Below, piece after piece: positions 34,549 through 45,700 of a stretch of DNA of 64,000 nt. The stretch's first letter is position 1, and each line of letters begins with the position of its first letter. The notes beneath the pieces are model-generated. The model saw only the letters and a program-made list of their open reading frames with translations. It had not been told where the DNA came from and ran no database searches. The DNA comes from Nageia nagi (taxonomy: Eukaryota > Pinophyta): contig JBITNC010000001.1 in the NCBI GenBank assembly GCA_050084985.1, positions 206,522,001-206,586,000 on the forward strand, read 5' to 3'. The translations under genes and the position numbers were made by a program.

Positions 34549-36335
34549 TCACCTCCCTGAAGGACCTCCTCCCCCTACAATAGAACTAGTAGCCCTGCTA
34601 GAATCACTACCCCTACACCTAGCCATATATTTCTCAACCCTTACTTTCTCTTCACCTAATTGCCTCTTTACCTTATACAACTACTCATAAAGATATTGGA
34701 TCCATGCATTTTCTCTTTGTAGGTCCTAGTATAGGCTAGCATAGTCTCCTCCTCCATAGCATAGTTGATCCTGTAGCTCTCTGATTTCAGCATCCTTTTA
34801 CTCTATGAGCCTATGTAACTGAGCCACATCTAGTTTAGGATCCTCATCATTTGCAGATAACATAAAAATCACATATTAGTATTGCATGCATTTATAAATG
34901 AAATATATATATATATATATATATATATAAGATAAAAAGAATAAATACCATCATCATCCTCCTCATCTTCGATCACATCTATATCTAGCTCATAATCATC
35001 CTGGTCTAGGTTGGTCTCCTCATTATCATCATGACCTGCATTGAGTGTCTCATCATGTGCATCACCCATGTCATATGAGCCCCATCTTTCCTAAGTGTAT
35101 CATATGTCCCACCCAATCGATGCATCCCATTTGTCATCTTCACCTCCCTCATCCTCAAGTTGGTCTACCTCATGTATGCCTATGTGGTGAGGATTACATC
35201 CTCACCACCAATTCAGATAGTCCTTGGTATGATTAGGACCATCTATATCTAGTTCATTCTTAAAATTAGAATCCTCACTGGGGGATGTCCACTTGGAATC
35301 CCAATCTAGTACTAGCTCATAGTCCTCTATAAAATCCCTATTATGGTAGTAGCATACTACTATCCCATTGTCATTTGGTATCCCTTACTGTATCCCAAAT
35401 TACTAGAGTACTCACTCCAACCTATATGGCTCAACTAGTGCCCTACATGCTTTAATATATGTCAAGTATCTCACCTAAGCTAGCCCATGCATATCCTTAT
35501 CCCATTTTGGGACATATCTATAGGGACACTAGTACATTTATGACTCCCTAAGTGTGTCAAACTGTATCCTCCATCCCTCTAGGTTAACATCAAGAAAGTT
35601 AGAACAATGTGTAGTAGCCCATAGCTACCATGTGGGCATGTCATTAGGTAGATCTAATGGTAGAGAGGTCAGTCTAGAGATGCCTATGTGATCATAGGCC
35701 CATAACTATATTATCATAGAGTGAGCAACCTATCTCCACCCTCTCTCCACCTCAGCAAATGAATGCAAATCATGATATAATTGTACCAAATTATCTAGGC
35801 ACCATGCATACCATTGCTCATATAAAACCATTTCCATGATGATAGGAACCATCCCCATAGGATATGTCTTACTGCTCTTGTCTAGATAGATAACAATGTC
35901 TAGTAAGTAGGTAATGAAGATCCTCAACCATAGTTCAACCCATGATGGAGGATCCTTTGGTACATATCATATTAAGAAAACTCCCCTTTTCTTATGGTTT
36001 ACATCATTTGAGCCTATGATCCATATAGCCCACTCCTATGCTCATTCCATGTTGGGAATGGGAACCATATTCACTAGCTTACCTATGATAGGTAGCCTAG
36101 TGATCCTATATATATCCTCTAGTGTCATTGTGATCTCCCCAATGGGTAGGTGAAAGGTGTTGGAATTAGGATTCCACTTTTTCATCAAAGCCATCAGCAT
36201 GTCCCAATCATGGTAAATATAATCAATAAAAGGCAAATAGCTCAAGGAAATAGCATCAAGTGTGCTCTAGCTCTTCTCTAATTGGAGCTATTGTTAAGCA
36301 ACAATAAAAGCAATACTTTTCTCAGAAGCCCTCAT
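34549..36335 (-). pseudogene. antisense plant-mobile-domain (PMD) gene inside the element
   Basis: The minus strand from ATG 36335 reads a PMD protein. The signature WNPNSNTFHLPIGEITMTLE followed by DIYRITRLPIIGKLV lies at about 36165-36065. The later core, KTYPMGMVPIIMEMVLYEQW then YAWCLDNLVQLYHDLHSF, is at about 35870-35755. A less conserved part, a very acidic stretch (DDYELDIDVIEDEEDDDG, 35000-34950) and a coiled-coil end (KDAEIRELQDQLCYGGGD; KRQLGEEKVRVEKYMARCRG, about 34800-34590) follow, to a stop at 34551-34549. PMD proteins are a plant family found both as host genes and inside transposable elements. Several stops (for example after IVA near 36295) show decay. The (AT)n stretch at 34903-34929 may lie in an intron, since the frame before it ends at a GTATTT donor-like site. 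Confidence 0.75.
34903..34929. repeat. (AT)n microsatellite
   Basis: An uninterrupted AT dinucleotide run of about 27 bases, within the antisense PMD gene. Confidence 0.9.
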
Positions 36336-36345
36336 GTAATAGCTA

Positions 36346-37339
36346 TGACCTTGGAAAAGAGCACCCAAAAAGTAAGATTAGTTTCAGTTATTAGTGCATT
36401 TTCTAAGTTTTGTAAATAAACAAAAAAGGACTACTAATGATCTAAGAATAGTAAAAAAGGACCACCATGATCGAAACTAGGGCAGAAGGGACTATCAATG
36501 GCCCTCTTCTCATATAGAATGATGACAAAATTTTATGTATAGGCTCATATAAAAAAGATAAACCTTACCATAGAGATAGAAAAAAGAAAAATAACACTAA
36601 ATAGCAAAAATGAAATCATGTCTTCTAATAGGTGAAACCCTAGGGGCAATATGCTATATTTATAGAAAAGCTATAAAACCATAAGAAAATGTAGGAATAC
36701 ACCAAAGAAAAGATAGGTAAAGATTACTTACCTAATGGCTAGTAGGAGATTTCATCACCAAAGTAGCTCTATGTCCCTTCAAGTGTGCGATTGGTAAAGC
36801 TATAGTAGGAAGCTATGGAAAAGAAGCAAAAGCAACCACAAATTGATAGTAGCAAACTCAAAAACAAACACCCATTGAGTAGGTTCTTAAAGCTCCAAAG
36901 CACTCTCTTCTCTCAAAATGCAAGCAAGTGATAATGAAAGGGGGTCAAGCTTATTTTATAATATTTCAAGAGCATATATTCCTAGATAATCTTGATTTAC
37001 ATAACTATGAATTACAAATAGACAAACAAAGTGATCAGTTGAAATCAGTAGAAAATACACCATTATTCAAGCTTTACAATTTTTAAAAATCCCTTAAGAA
37101 AAGGATCACTTGTGGCCTTCTTTTATTAAGCATTAAATACCACAAATGGTGTGTTTTAATCAAAATAGATCACTTGCATTCCTTATTTTATCATATTGAA
37201 CATCTTGATTTGCTAGACATGATGAAGAGTTACCTATATGGCTATATATTGGATTGTATTTTGTTATATGCCTTTTGGCATGGATTTTTAGCTCCCACAT
37301 AGACATCATGGTTCTTTAGCACAACATTTCAAGCATTAT
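36346..37339. other. non-coding interior of the Tat-like element
   Basis: Upstream side of the antisense PMD gene and downstream of everything in sense orientation. It could hold the antisense promoter. Five copies of the GGACCAC-type motif lie here (about 36428, 36459, 36488, 37103, 37167). No ORF recognised. Confidence 0.4.
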
Positions 37340-37612
37340 CACATATTATCATGCCCCTTGGTGCAGAGTTTTAGCTCTCATCATGTTATCATGCATCTCA
37401 ATGCAAAGTTTTAGCTCTCATCATATCATGTCTCTTAGTGCAAAGTTTCAAGTCTCATCATATCATGCCTCTTGGCATAGAGTTTCAACTCTCATCATAT
37501 CATGCCTCTTGGTACAGAGTTTTAGCTCTCATCTTATCATGCCCCTTAGCATAGAGTTTTAGCTCTCATATTATCATGCCTCTTGGTATGGAGTTAAGCT
37601 CCCATTATATAG
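37340..37612. repeat. minisatellite, about seven units of about 39 bp
   Basis: Repeated unit of the type TATCATGCCTCTTGGCA then TAGAGTTTTAGCTCTCATCA. Units are diverged at a few positions each. It lies 330 bp before the polypurine tract. Single further units are at about 37265 and 34345-34425. Confidence 0.8.
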
Positions 37613-37929
37613 TATGCTATTCACTTATGTTTATCAAGGTTGTCATATGTCATATGTTGTCTTGTTGACAAGGTCTTGGTATGGTAATGTGTGGTCATGT
37701 GTTGTCAGTATCATGACAAGGGGTAGATTGAAAAACATCACAACAAGGAGTTTTCTCAACCCATATCTAGGTTTTATAGGTTTTACTATATTACAATCTT
37801 TGTTGAAATTTAGATTGATTTATGTTGGTATTATGCTTATTAATGCTTACTAATATTTCATTACTATGACATCTTAGCTATACTTTGAATGAAAAATCTC
37901 AATGCACCAAGTGATATCAATTTCTCATC

Positions 37930-37943
37930 CAAAGTGGGGCATT
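37930..37943 (+). other. polypurine tract of the Tat-like element
   Basis: CAAAGTGGGGCATT directly before the TG of the right LTR. The purine core AAAGTGGGG fits a plus-strand primer. Confidence 0.6.
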
Positions 37944-38746
37944 TGTTATCACATAAAATTTATTTATGTATTTAAATAAATACATTTTCTTACACTAATA
38001 TATACCTAGAATATCTAATGCAATGATATCAATGCTTATCTTGAATGCAATTATAATGTGAATGTTTATTTTGAATATGGTTATGATATTAATGGTTATC
38101 TTGAATATCATTATGAATTGTGGGCTAACCCTATTTATGTAGGTACATGTTGACCTAAGGAGTAGGTCATATTATTATCTATATAAATAGGGATCTAATA
38201 GTAAGTCCACATCAAGGAGATACGTGATCCCCTATCTGGTCTTAGTTGTAGCAATCCTTTAGGTGTCTCTTGATGTTGCCAGTCAAGGCTATGGTTTATG
38301 TACTTATGAGTTATTCTAACACAAGCAATATATATCTATTTGAAACATTTATGTGCAAATAATTGACTTGGTTTGAAAGTAAAGGACACTCTGATGAAGA
38401 CCATCGATGCTCTTTATTCATGCTAAACACACCATCAATGCTTCTCTTGTACAACATATAGACCACCCATGGTCCTCTTTTTGCAATATTTTAGGTCATA
38501 ACGTCTAGAGCAAGATTCTTTTACAATCAAATCATCAAATATATCATCATCCTCTAGTGTTAGGTACACTTTGTAAGGTAAGTGTACAAATCATAGTTCT
38601 TGATTGATATTGTCATCCTAATTCTAAAGTGGCTATCTTCTTCATCTATTTTTTTGTATGGTCTAAATTGCTATCCGTAGCTCAAAATAAGTATCTTGGG
38701 TTTTGTAATTATTTATTTATTTGCATTCTCAAAATATTTGTAAACA
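37944..38746 (+). repeat. right LTR of the Tat-like element
   Basis: 803 bp, from TGTTATCACATAAAA to TTTGTAAACA, matching the left LTR in order and direction. It contains GACCACCCATGGTCC at 38461-38475, a near-perfect dyad. Confidence 0.92.
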
Positions 38747-38751
38747 CATAT
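38747..38751. other. target-site duplication, right copy (CATAT)
   Basis: Identical to 31020-31024. Confidence 0.8.
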
Positions 38752-39151
38752 CATAACTAAGGATAATGATTATATCTATGCTAGTACTCAAAGCTATCTT
38801 GTGTTGACATCTTTATTTACAAAGTAATAGACTTGTATGTTCATGTTTGATACCATACTAGAATGCTCTTATACATATATGCTCATACTATGAATTCAAT
38901 GTTCCCATTTGTATGCACTTATAGATAACTAGGACCATTCATACAAATAAAGGAAATATAATGAAAATGATAATATCACCCATACATAATTACAATGTCA
39001 TTATCTATTTGTATCAATAAAACATGTTATCAACTAATCAACTATTTGTATTAATGCAATAGATAATTTAACTACCTAATATTGAGCAATGTCAACACTA
39101 TTAGATACTTTATAAGTTAGTAAGGGTTTAGGGTAACTTGTCATAAATCAA

Positions 39152-39185
<34 letters not shown>

Positions 39186-40039
39186 AAAAATTCAAATATA
39201 AATATCATCATATAATATAGCCTTAAATGAAATATCATTATGCAATATATACAAGTCATAAATTATATATCATATTCATGATATTCTAGGAGCAAATTTT
39301 TGAAATGATAAGTGGTGTCAAGAGACATAGTTCAATGATTTAAAATAGTGATGTACTTGTGTGAGTCCTCTCCTTACAACTGTCAACAAAATGTGCAAGG
39401 GAATGTTAGTAAAATTTATATAACATGATTGTATTTAATTTAGAAAATTCAAATAATTAATTATTTAAGCTAACCTTTATTATTTAATTCATTGTACCAT
39501 CTACATATTCTCTTTTTTTAAATGCATATATAATCATCTCATGGTCATTTGATCAAAGGGTCCAATGTCAAATGGGAGTAATGAACAATCTTCTTACTTA
39601 TTTCATAATATTAAAATATAGAAAAACCATTTGCTTACTTGGTAATATATTTTCATAGCCATGTGTCAAAAACCACCACTAAACCTATTGGATATAACCT
39701 TGATTTATCCATCATTATCAAAATTTGAAAAAGATGATAAATAGTCTAAAGAAATATCTATAGAGTAGATAATAAAATCACATGAGAAACATACATATAC
39801 AAACCTATTGGATAAATAAATCTATCATTATCACATTGAGCTTGATTAACTTATATTTTTTCTCAACGCATCAAGCTAGCCAATACCCTATTCCCTCTTC
39901 ATTTCCTTTAGGTGTAACAACGACATAAACATGTCATGTAAAAAAATTTATATCAATTTAAAGTATTCAATGTATAAAGCTAACATAATTTATATATTAA
40001 AATCATGTGTACATATTTAATTTAAAAATTACCTTCTTG
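38752..40039. other. AT-rich spacer with a compound microsatellite
   Basis: A (CT)n then (AT)n run lies at 39152-39185. No gene recognised in the rest. Confidence 0.5.
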
Positions 40040-42400
40040 TACAAGGTCTAAAATATGATCATAGTCTTCTGATACAAATAGTTCATCTTCAATTATTGTT
40101 TCTTGTTGATCATCATGGGCTTATGAAGGTATCAAATATATTTCCATTCCTTAACCCATTCTATATTTCCACATGATTTTGAATTACCTACAATACAAGT
40201 CTCACAAAAACATGCAAGCTACCTTATCCATATAGTCCAAGTGCTTGCTTTTGAACTCCTAAATGAATGCCACTTTGCTAATCCAATGATTGTATCACAA
40301 TCAAAATGATTCAGAATATTATCTTCTTCAACTAACCAAAAGTATCATTGAATTGTAAAATTCTCACTTGATCCTATAGATAATATTGTACTACACCATT
40401 CCATAATATCACAGGCATCTTTAAATTTACTTACATCACCAAATTTTAGTTGCTCTCTAGCAAGAGATCTTTTAACACGTGCACCTACTCCATCATATTC
40501 TCCTTTACCATGTCTTGCTTTAATAAAAATCTATATATGTTCAATATTTATTCTATATGATCCCTACTTAGTGAATAAAACATTCATGAATTTTTAAACT
40601 ATCCTATATAATTATTAGACCATATGAAATATTTTTCCATATGAATTCCTCTTTCATTCAAATTATTATAAAATACCTTAAAACAATATTGGAAAAACTC
40701 TAATGAGTGTAATTGATTATCACTTAAATAGAAATGGTACTCCCTAAATTCTTTTTTTTATCTTTGGTATTATCATCTGCATGTCTATATACAATATAAA
40801 AAAAATGACAACTTGAACTGAATTAAAATATTGAGACTAAATTTCTTCTTGTGGTTGAAGAGTATAATTTTTGATAAAGTCAACAACTGATAATATAGTT
40901 CTAATCAAAAATGTGTTTCTACATTGACAAAATTGACTATCAAGCCATCTAGTATTTTGGGAGTGTTTCACATATTTTGGTAGATACTTTATCTTAAAAT
41001 CATCCATGAATGTATGCACTTTGATGCTTTCAATGATCAAATCAACACACTTTCCAATTTTTCTATCTTTCAAATTATACTCAATATTCTTGAATATTCT
41101 AACATCCACATCTTGTTTTCTAAATTCATGTGTATTAATTTCATGCATACAATCTCTTAGTAATGAAAAGTTGTGAATCTATCACATTGTCCTTTAATAC
41201 ATGGATTTGAATAAAATGATTGCTCATGAGGAGGTGGACAAAGAAAACTTGCTATAAACTCCTTGATGGTTTTAGGTGGTATATGAATACTACATTCTTG
41301 CTTCAAATCATCAGTATGCAACTTCCCACATATGTTTCAAAAAGCATCATAATAACATCGAAATTGCATATGAGTTTTCCAACAACATGTTACTCTTTCC
41401 TTATTAATCTTTACATACCAAGGTTTGCATTTCTCAAATTATCTTTGACTTATTTTAATATTAAATGGTTGTAACACTCCCTTGTCTACAAATTATTGAT
41501 ACAATTCAATTTGAGTCATATCTAGTAGGTGCTTTAGATGAGATTCATGATCTTTTGACTCAATTTTTAACTTCAAAACATCTATAGAATGTGGTGATAC
41601 CTTATTATATCATGCCAAAAAGTTTCAATTATAGCCTTGATCTCACTAATAAATTTTATGTTAGAACTTGGGAGTCTACCACTATAACTCCAACATTGGT
41701 TGATTAGATCACTTTCAATACTTTGTCTTCTCTTTACAACCCTTTGCATAGTTTTACAACTCACATCAAAAAATTCACTAACCTTTCTTTTGTTTGAGGT
41801 TGTTTGGCTTATTAAAGTAGTTGTTATAGCTTGTAATACTACATTCTTATCTTTAGATCTACTCTTTTTTTCAATAGAACTAATGGCACTAACAATAGTA
41901 CACACAACTTGTTTAAGGAGTTCATCTTCCTTATTTGATTTCATATTAACTCCTAAGATTTTCATCACCTTTCTCATTTTAGTCATTCTGATTAATTGCA
42001 ACATGAGTTGACATTGGACTCCTAAATCTTTATATTTGACATATTCCTCATGTATATTACTTACTATTGTTCTTATATGTATTTGAGATAAAATTTTATC
42101 TTCAAGAAACTTATGTAAGATATTACCTTCCATTTTCAAAAAAATATTATCATTATCTTTCAAAGGAGGATTTGAAGACATACTTGATGGATTAATTTTG
42201 AGAAGTGGATTGGTAGACATACCCGATGGATTTGTATCGATAGGTGCATTTGAAGCTTCTATAATCATAGTCTCCTCTTCCACATGTGCATCATATACAT
42301 TAATCTCTTGAATGTTCTCCTCCTCAATTTTCTCTTGAATTTTCTCCTTTGGATCATTTGCTATAGAACATGATGCTTCCACATCCTTTAATTGCCTCAA
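40040..42400 (-). pseudogene. transposase-like gene relic with an HGKGEYDG motif and Cys-rich tail
   Basis: On the minus strand a long protein can be followed through frame changes. The N-terminal 272 codons (42400-41582) are open: an acidic start, a helical middle and a segment with KVSEFFDVSCKTMQRVVKRR that looks like a DNA-binding helix. Next come FWHDIIRYHHIL, Cys/His-rich text (CIKGQCDRF, near 41200), an open segment 41148-40837 with HSQNTRWLDSQFCQCRNTF, then DNQLHSLEFFQYCFKVF (40730-40680), the strongest motif HGKGEYDGVGARVKR at 40513-40469, KWHSFRSSK (near 40255) and ACFCETC with C-x-W-x3-W text (near 40215-40160). From general familiarity, proteins with HGKG-D-G-GA-VKR plus a CFCxxC tail recur in several plants and animals in multicopy, transposon-like form; I cannot name the superfamily. 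Stops make this copy dead. Confidence 0.55.
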
Positions 42401-43508
42401 GTGTGCTCTTCTCTTCCATTTTCATTATGCATCCCCCTCTCTATATGCTTATTCTTGTTCAAGTGTAAAGTTCCTTGAATCTTTTCTTACTTAACATTTT
42501 CTTGATCCCATGACCTCCTTTCAAAATTAACCTTGCTTCAAAATTATTGTAATAGTAAAAAATTAATGAAAAATCACAAAAAAGAAGAGAAAATTGTAGA
42601 ATTAGGTTGCACAAGTCTGTACAAGATTGATGGACATAATAAAAAATATAAAATAATTTTATATGAATATTTTATTATATATGGGTCGAGATCCTAGTCT
42701 TCAAATTCAAATTTTAACCTACATTTTTCCCTTAGTTTGAGGCTCAAAAATAGCTTCAATGACACACCCCTTTGCTGTGGACCTACAACTTCAAGGTACT
42801 AACAATGGCAATGGACCTTTCCAACTTTGAGAATGCATTTGATGAGGTTTTTCAAAGAGTTATTTCACAAAATTTTGAAGGATTGTAGATAAAAGAGTGG
42901 AGATTTCAAATATGCTCTTTGTTTTACATTTGGATTAGATTTAGTATTTTTAATATAATTTACAATGAAAGAGGGTCCATAAATTTTGAAAAGTAGGGTT
43001 TTGTAATTGTTAAATATCTTTTTATATTTCTTGGGAATTATGAAAAAATATATATCCACATTCTATATACAATTCTCTATAACTTAAAAAAAATTGATAA
43101 GTTTAGGTAAAATTGTGCTTGAGGGATATGAGCACTTTTTGAAATAATAGTTGGGGCCAATAAAAAAAATATTAATAAAAAAATTACAAAAAAGTATCCT
43201 CCATAATATTTAGTGTCTTAGGTATCAGTATCTAAAAGGATTTAGCAAAAGATTAAAATTTAGGTCTAATAATGTGTGAGGGACACGATGGGGGTATAGT
43301 CCTCAAAAATGAATTTTTTTAAAGAGTGGGTTTTGAAAATGTATATCAAAAAATTATTTTTATTATTTGGGTATTGGAATAAATTACATATTTTAAAACT
43401 AAACTTTGAGTACTACATTTTTACCTAGGTGACCTTTTTCATGATTTAGACTTTAAGTTGTTCAAATTTTGAGATCAATTGTGAAGAAATGTGAAAATCA
43501 AGGAAAAT
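42401..43508. other. AT-rich spacer
   Basis: No gene or repeat recognised. An upstream exon of the HGKG-family gene could lie just right of 42400, where its open frame runs back to about 42425, but nothing confirms it. Confidence 0.35.
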
Positions 43509-43986
43509 ATGGATGCACATGATAGTGTGGGTGCTAGGTCTAGAAATAGTATCAAGAGAACACACTTCAACATGGATGCTATGGTGCCTAGTGAGTAGAG
43601 TTCACCACCAAGAATTGATACATAGCATAATATTGATAAGTTGAGCCAAGCATATAATCACAAATATGGATGATAGATATTTTCTTGAGTGATAACTAGA
43701 TTCCAATCTTGATAGGTGACATTTAGATACAACTAAGTGTAGGGTACTGACTATCAAGATGTAATCTTGATATATTTTCCCTAGGTTAGAGATACTTAGA
43801 TTTATACCAAGTGTGATATCAACATTTGACCCCTTAAATATTAGTTGAAACCATCTTGGTGTACCTAACATAAAACATAAGAACACAACCTAAGAAATAT
43901 GTGATAATAAGTGTAAAATATGATTAAATATGTGTAAAGTTGCACCTAAGTGGGACCGTGTTAAGGGGACCACTTCTAGGCATCAA
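43509..43986. repeat. dispersed repeat Y, copy 2
   Basis: Matches 19886-20360 in the same orientation, with the same landmarks in order. It carries small indels relative to copy 1, such as an extra segment TTTGACCCCTTAAATA near 43826. Confidence 0.75.
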
Positions 43987-44026
43987 CATATTAATTTTTG
44001 GTATTTTTATTATGGGACCTCCATGG

Positions 44027-44200
44027 CTATGATTCTTTTATAATGCCCCAAAAGAAATAAAAAAGAGTCAATTGGTCATCATAGGTTCCCATTACTTGGA
44101 TCAAATAAGAACATCCATCTTGAGATGTGTTGATGTATTATGTACAAGAAAAACTAAATCAACTAAACTCTAAGGTCTATCTTGCTAGATGTACTCTCTA
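44027..44200. repeat. dispersed repeat X, partial copy
   Basis: Resembles the units at 18866-19535 (ATTCTTTTATAATGCCCC, GTCAATTGGTCATCATAGG, TTGCTAGATGTACT). Here X follows Y, whereas at the first locus X precedes Y. Confidence 0.6.
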
Positions 44201-44408
44201 TTATAACTTTTCTAATTGACTATATTGAATTGCTTACTATAAGATCTAATGTTACCAATATTTTTACTATAGGAGAAAAGCTACAAACATTTTTATTTTC
44301 TACCTTTTTATTTTTAAAGTTGAGAGTTTCACATTCTAATTTACTTTTACTTACTACTAGCTAAACTAGATTTGATTGGAACTTGTTGGTCCAAGGCATA
44401 CTATTTTT

Positions 44409-44794
44409 TGTTGGAGATTCAAATTTTGGAAATTCACCAAAATGAAACACCATACCATTTCATATATCTAAATACCCTGCATATTTTGTTAGATTTTTTT
44501 GTTAGTTACAATATTTAAGAGTTTTCCTTCAATTTTTATTGCTTTCACATTGTTTCAAGTTTTGTTACTTCATAAGGATGATGGGAGAGTATCTTAGAAC
44601 ATGATTATAACTCCTATTTAGCTATTTTTTTAAAAGATTTGATTAGATTTATGTAACAATATATAGTATTTATTTTTTTTATTTGTAACCTCCATGAGCT
44701 CATATTAGTTACTCATTGAGGTCCTATATATTGTACTTTAAATTTACTTGATAAATCATATTGTTGTGTACTCAATTCTTCCATATTATTTTAT
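44409..44794 (+). repeat. possible 5' LTR of copia element 1
   Basis: Proposed from a TGTTGGAGATTC start and the decayed primer site at the right end. No second copy exists in the window to confirm it, and the right end does not show a clear CA at the expected base. Confidence 0.35.
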
Positions 44795-44807
44795 ATTGAA
44801 ATTAGAG
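44795..44807 (+). other. decayed primer-binding site
   Basis: TTGAAATTAGAGC followed by TAGTTGATC. This looks like TTGGTATCAGAGC with several transitions and fits its place before gag. Confidence 0.45.
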
Positions 44808-44821
44808 CTAGTTGATCTTAG

Positions 44822-45700
44822 TTGGGTTTGAAAAGGATGTGGGTACCTTGCAAAAACTTAGCAAGTTTTGCAAAAAGTGATCCAAATAGGCTTATGTTAT
44901 GTGTTAAGCTTATTGGAATGAAGGAGATGGCTTCTAGAGTGAATTCTCTTCCCATACCATATTTCAATGGAGAGGATTACGAATATTGGGCATTGAATAT
45001 TAATCATTTGATCATAGGAAAGGGAGTGTGGAACATCATTAAATATGGCTATGTGGAACTAGATTAGTCATACTTCCTCAAGCTGATATACCTATAAAAA
45101 GAGAGGCCCAAAAGAATAATTATTTTTCTATCTACCATCTACAATCATTCTTGGATAAGAGGTTGTTCCCAAAGATTGTTAGTTCCAATACAACAAAGGA
45201 TGCATAGAAGGTATTAAGAGATGGGTTACAAGGCAATGATAAAGTGAAGCAAGTGATGTTTTAGAATTTGAAAATAAATTTTAAAAATATGAAGCAAAAA
45301 GAGAATAAGAAGGTTGGAGAGTATTGTGTAAGAGTGAAGACTTATGTCCAAATGATGGAGACACTTGGAGAGGAGGTCAAAAATCTTATTGTAGTGAAGA
45401 AAGTGTTAAGAATACTTCTTTCCAAATGGAGCCAAACCACTATTATGTTTAAAGAGACCAAAGATCTAAGTAATCTCACTCTTAATAAACTCATTAGTTC
45501 CTTGATTTCGTATGAGGAAAGGCTTGGCCCACTTTCAAATGTTGGGAGTGTGGAAGAGAAGGCCTTCATTTCTAAAGAAGGTGACACTAGCACTAGTGGC
45601 CAAGTGGGAGATCAAGGTAGAGGAAGAGGTAGATATTCTAAAGGAAGAGGAAGAGGAAGAGAAAGGAGAGGTGGATTCTAAGGTAGAGGAGGATTCCAAG
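44822..45700 (+). pseudogene. copia element 1 gag
   Basis: The N-terminal block has RVNSLPIPYFNGEDYEYWA (about 44937-44993) and WNIIKYGYVELD, the start typical of copia gag (DUF4219/UBN2 type). After a TAG at 45065 the gag core continues at 45268-45681: VGEYCVRVKTYVQMMETLGE, VKKVLRILLSKWSQTTI, TLNKLISSLISYEERL, then an Arg/Gly-rich tail (RGRGRYSKGRGRGRERRGG). A decayed knuckle (CYDCNKYGYYEI) follows near 45745-45785. Its counterpart in copia element 2 (52199-52960, opposite strand) matches block by block. Confidence 0.8.

Larger units (their letters stand above)
31025..38746 (+). mobile_element. complete LTR retrotransposon, Tat-like gag plus antisense PMD gene, no pol
   Basis: A 7.7-kb element with two direct LTRs (31025-31836 and 37944-38746), a primer site after the left LTR, a polypurine tract before the right LTR, and a perfect 5-bp target duplication. 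These fix both ends. The 6.1-kb interior carries a decayed Tat-like gag in sense orientation (about 31920-33920) and, between 36335 and 34549 in antisense, a plant-mobile-domain gene. I find no protease, RT, RNase H or integrase, and the space between gag and the antisense gene is only about 600 bp. It is therefore a non-autonomous derivative that must have used enzymes from another element. Extra antisense ORFs are known in Tat-lineage elements. The LTRs differ by scattered substitutions and small indels, so the insertion is not recent. Confidence 0.9.

Noticed and set aside
39152-39185. Regulatory GAGA-type element
   Set aside because: A plain (CT)n(AT)n microsatellite in spacer, with no gene near it.
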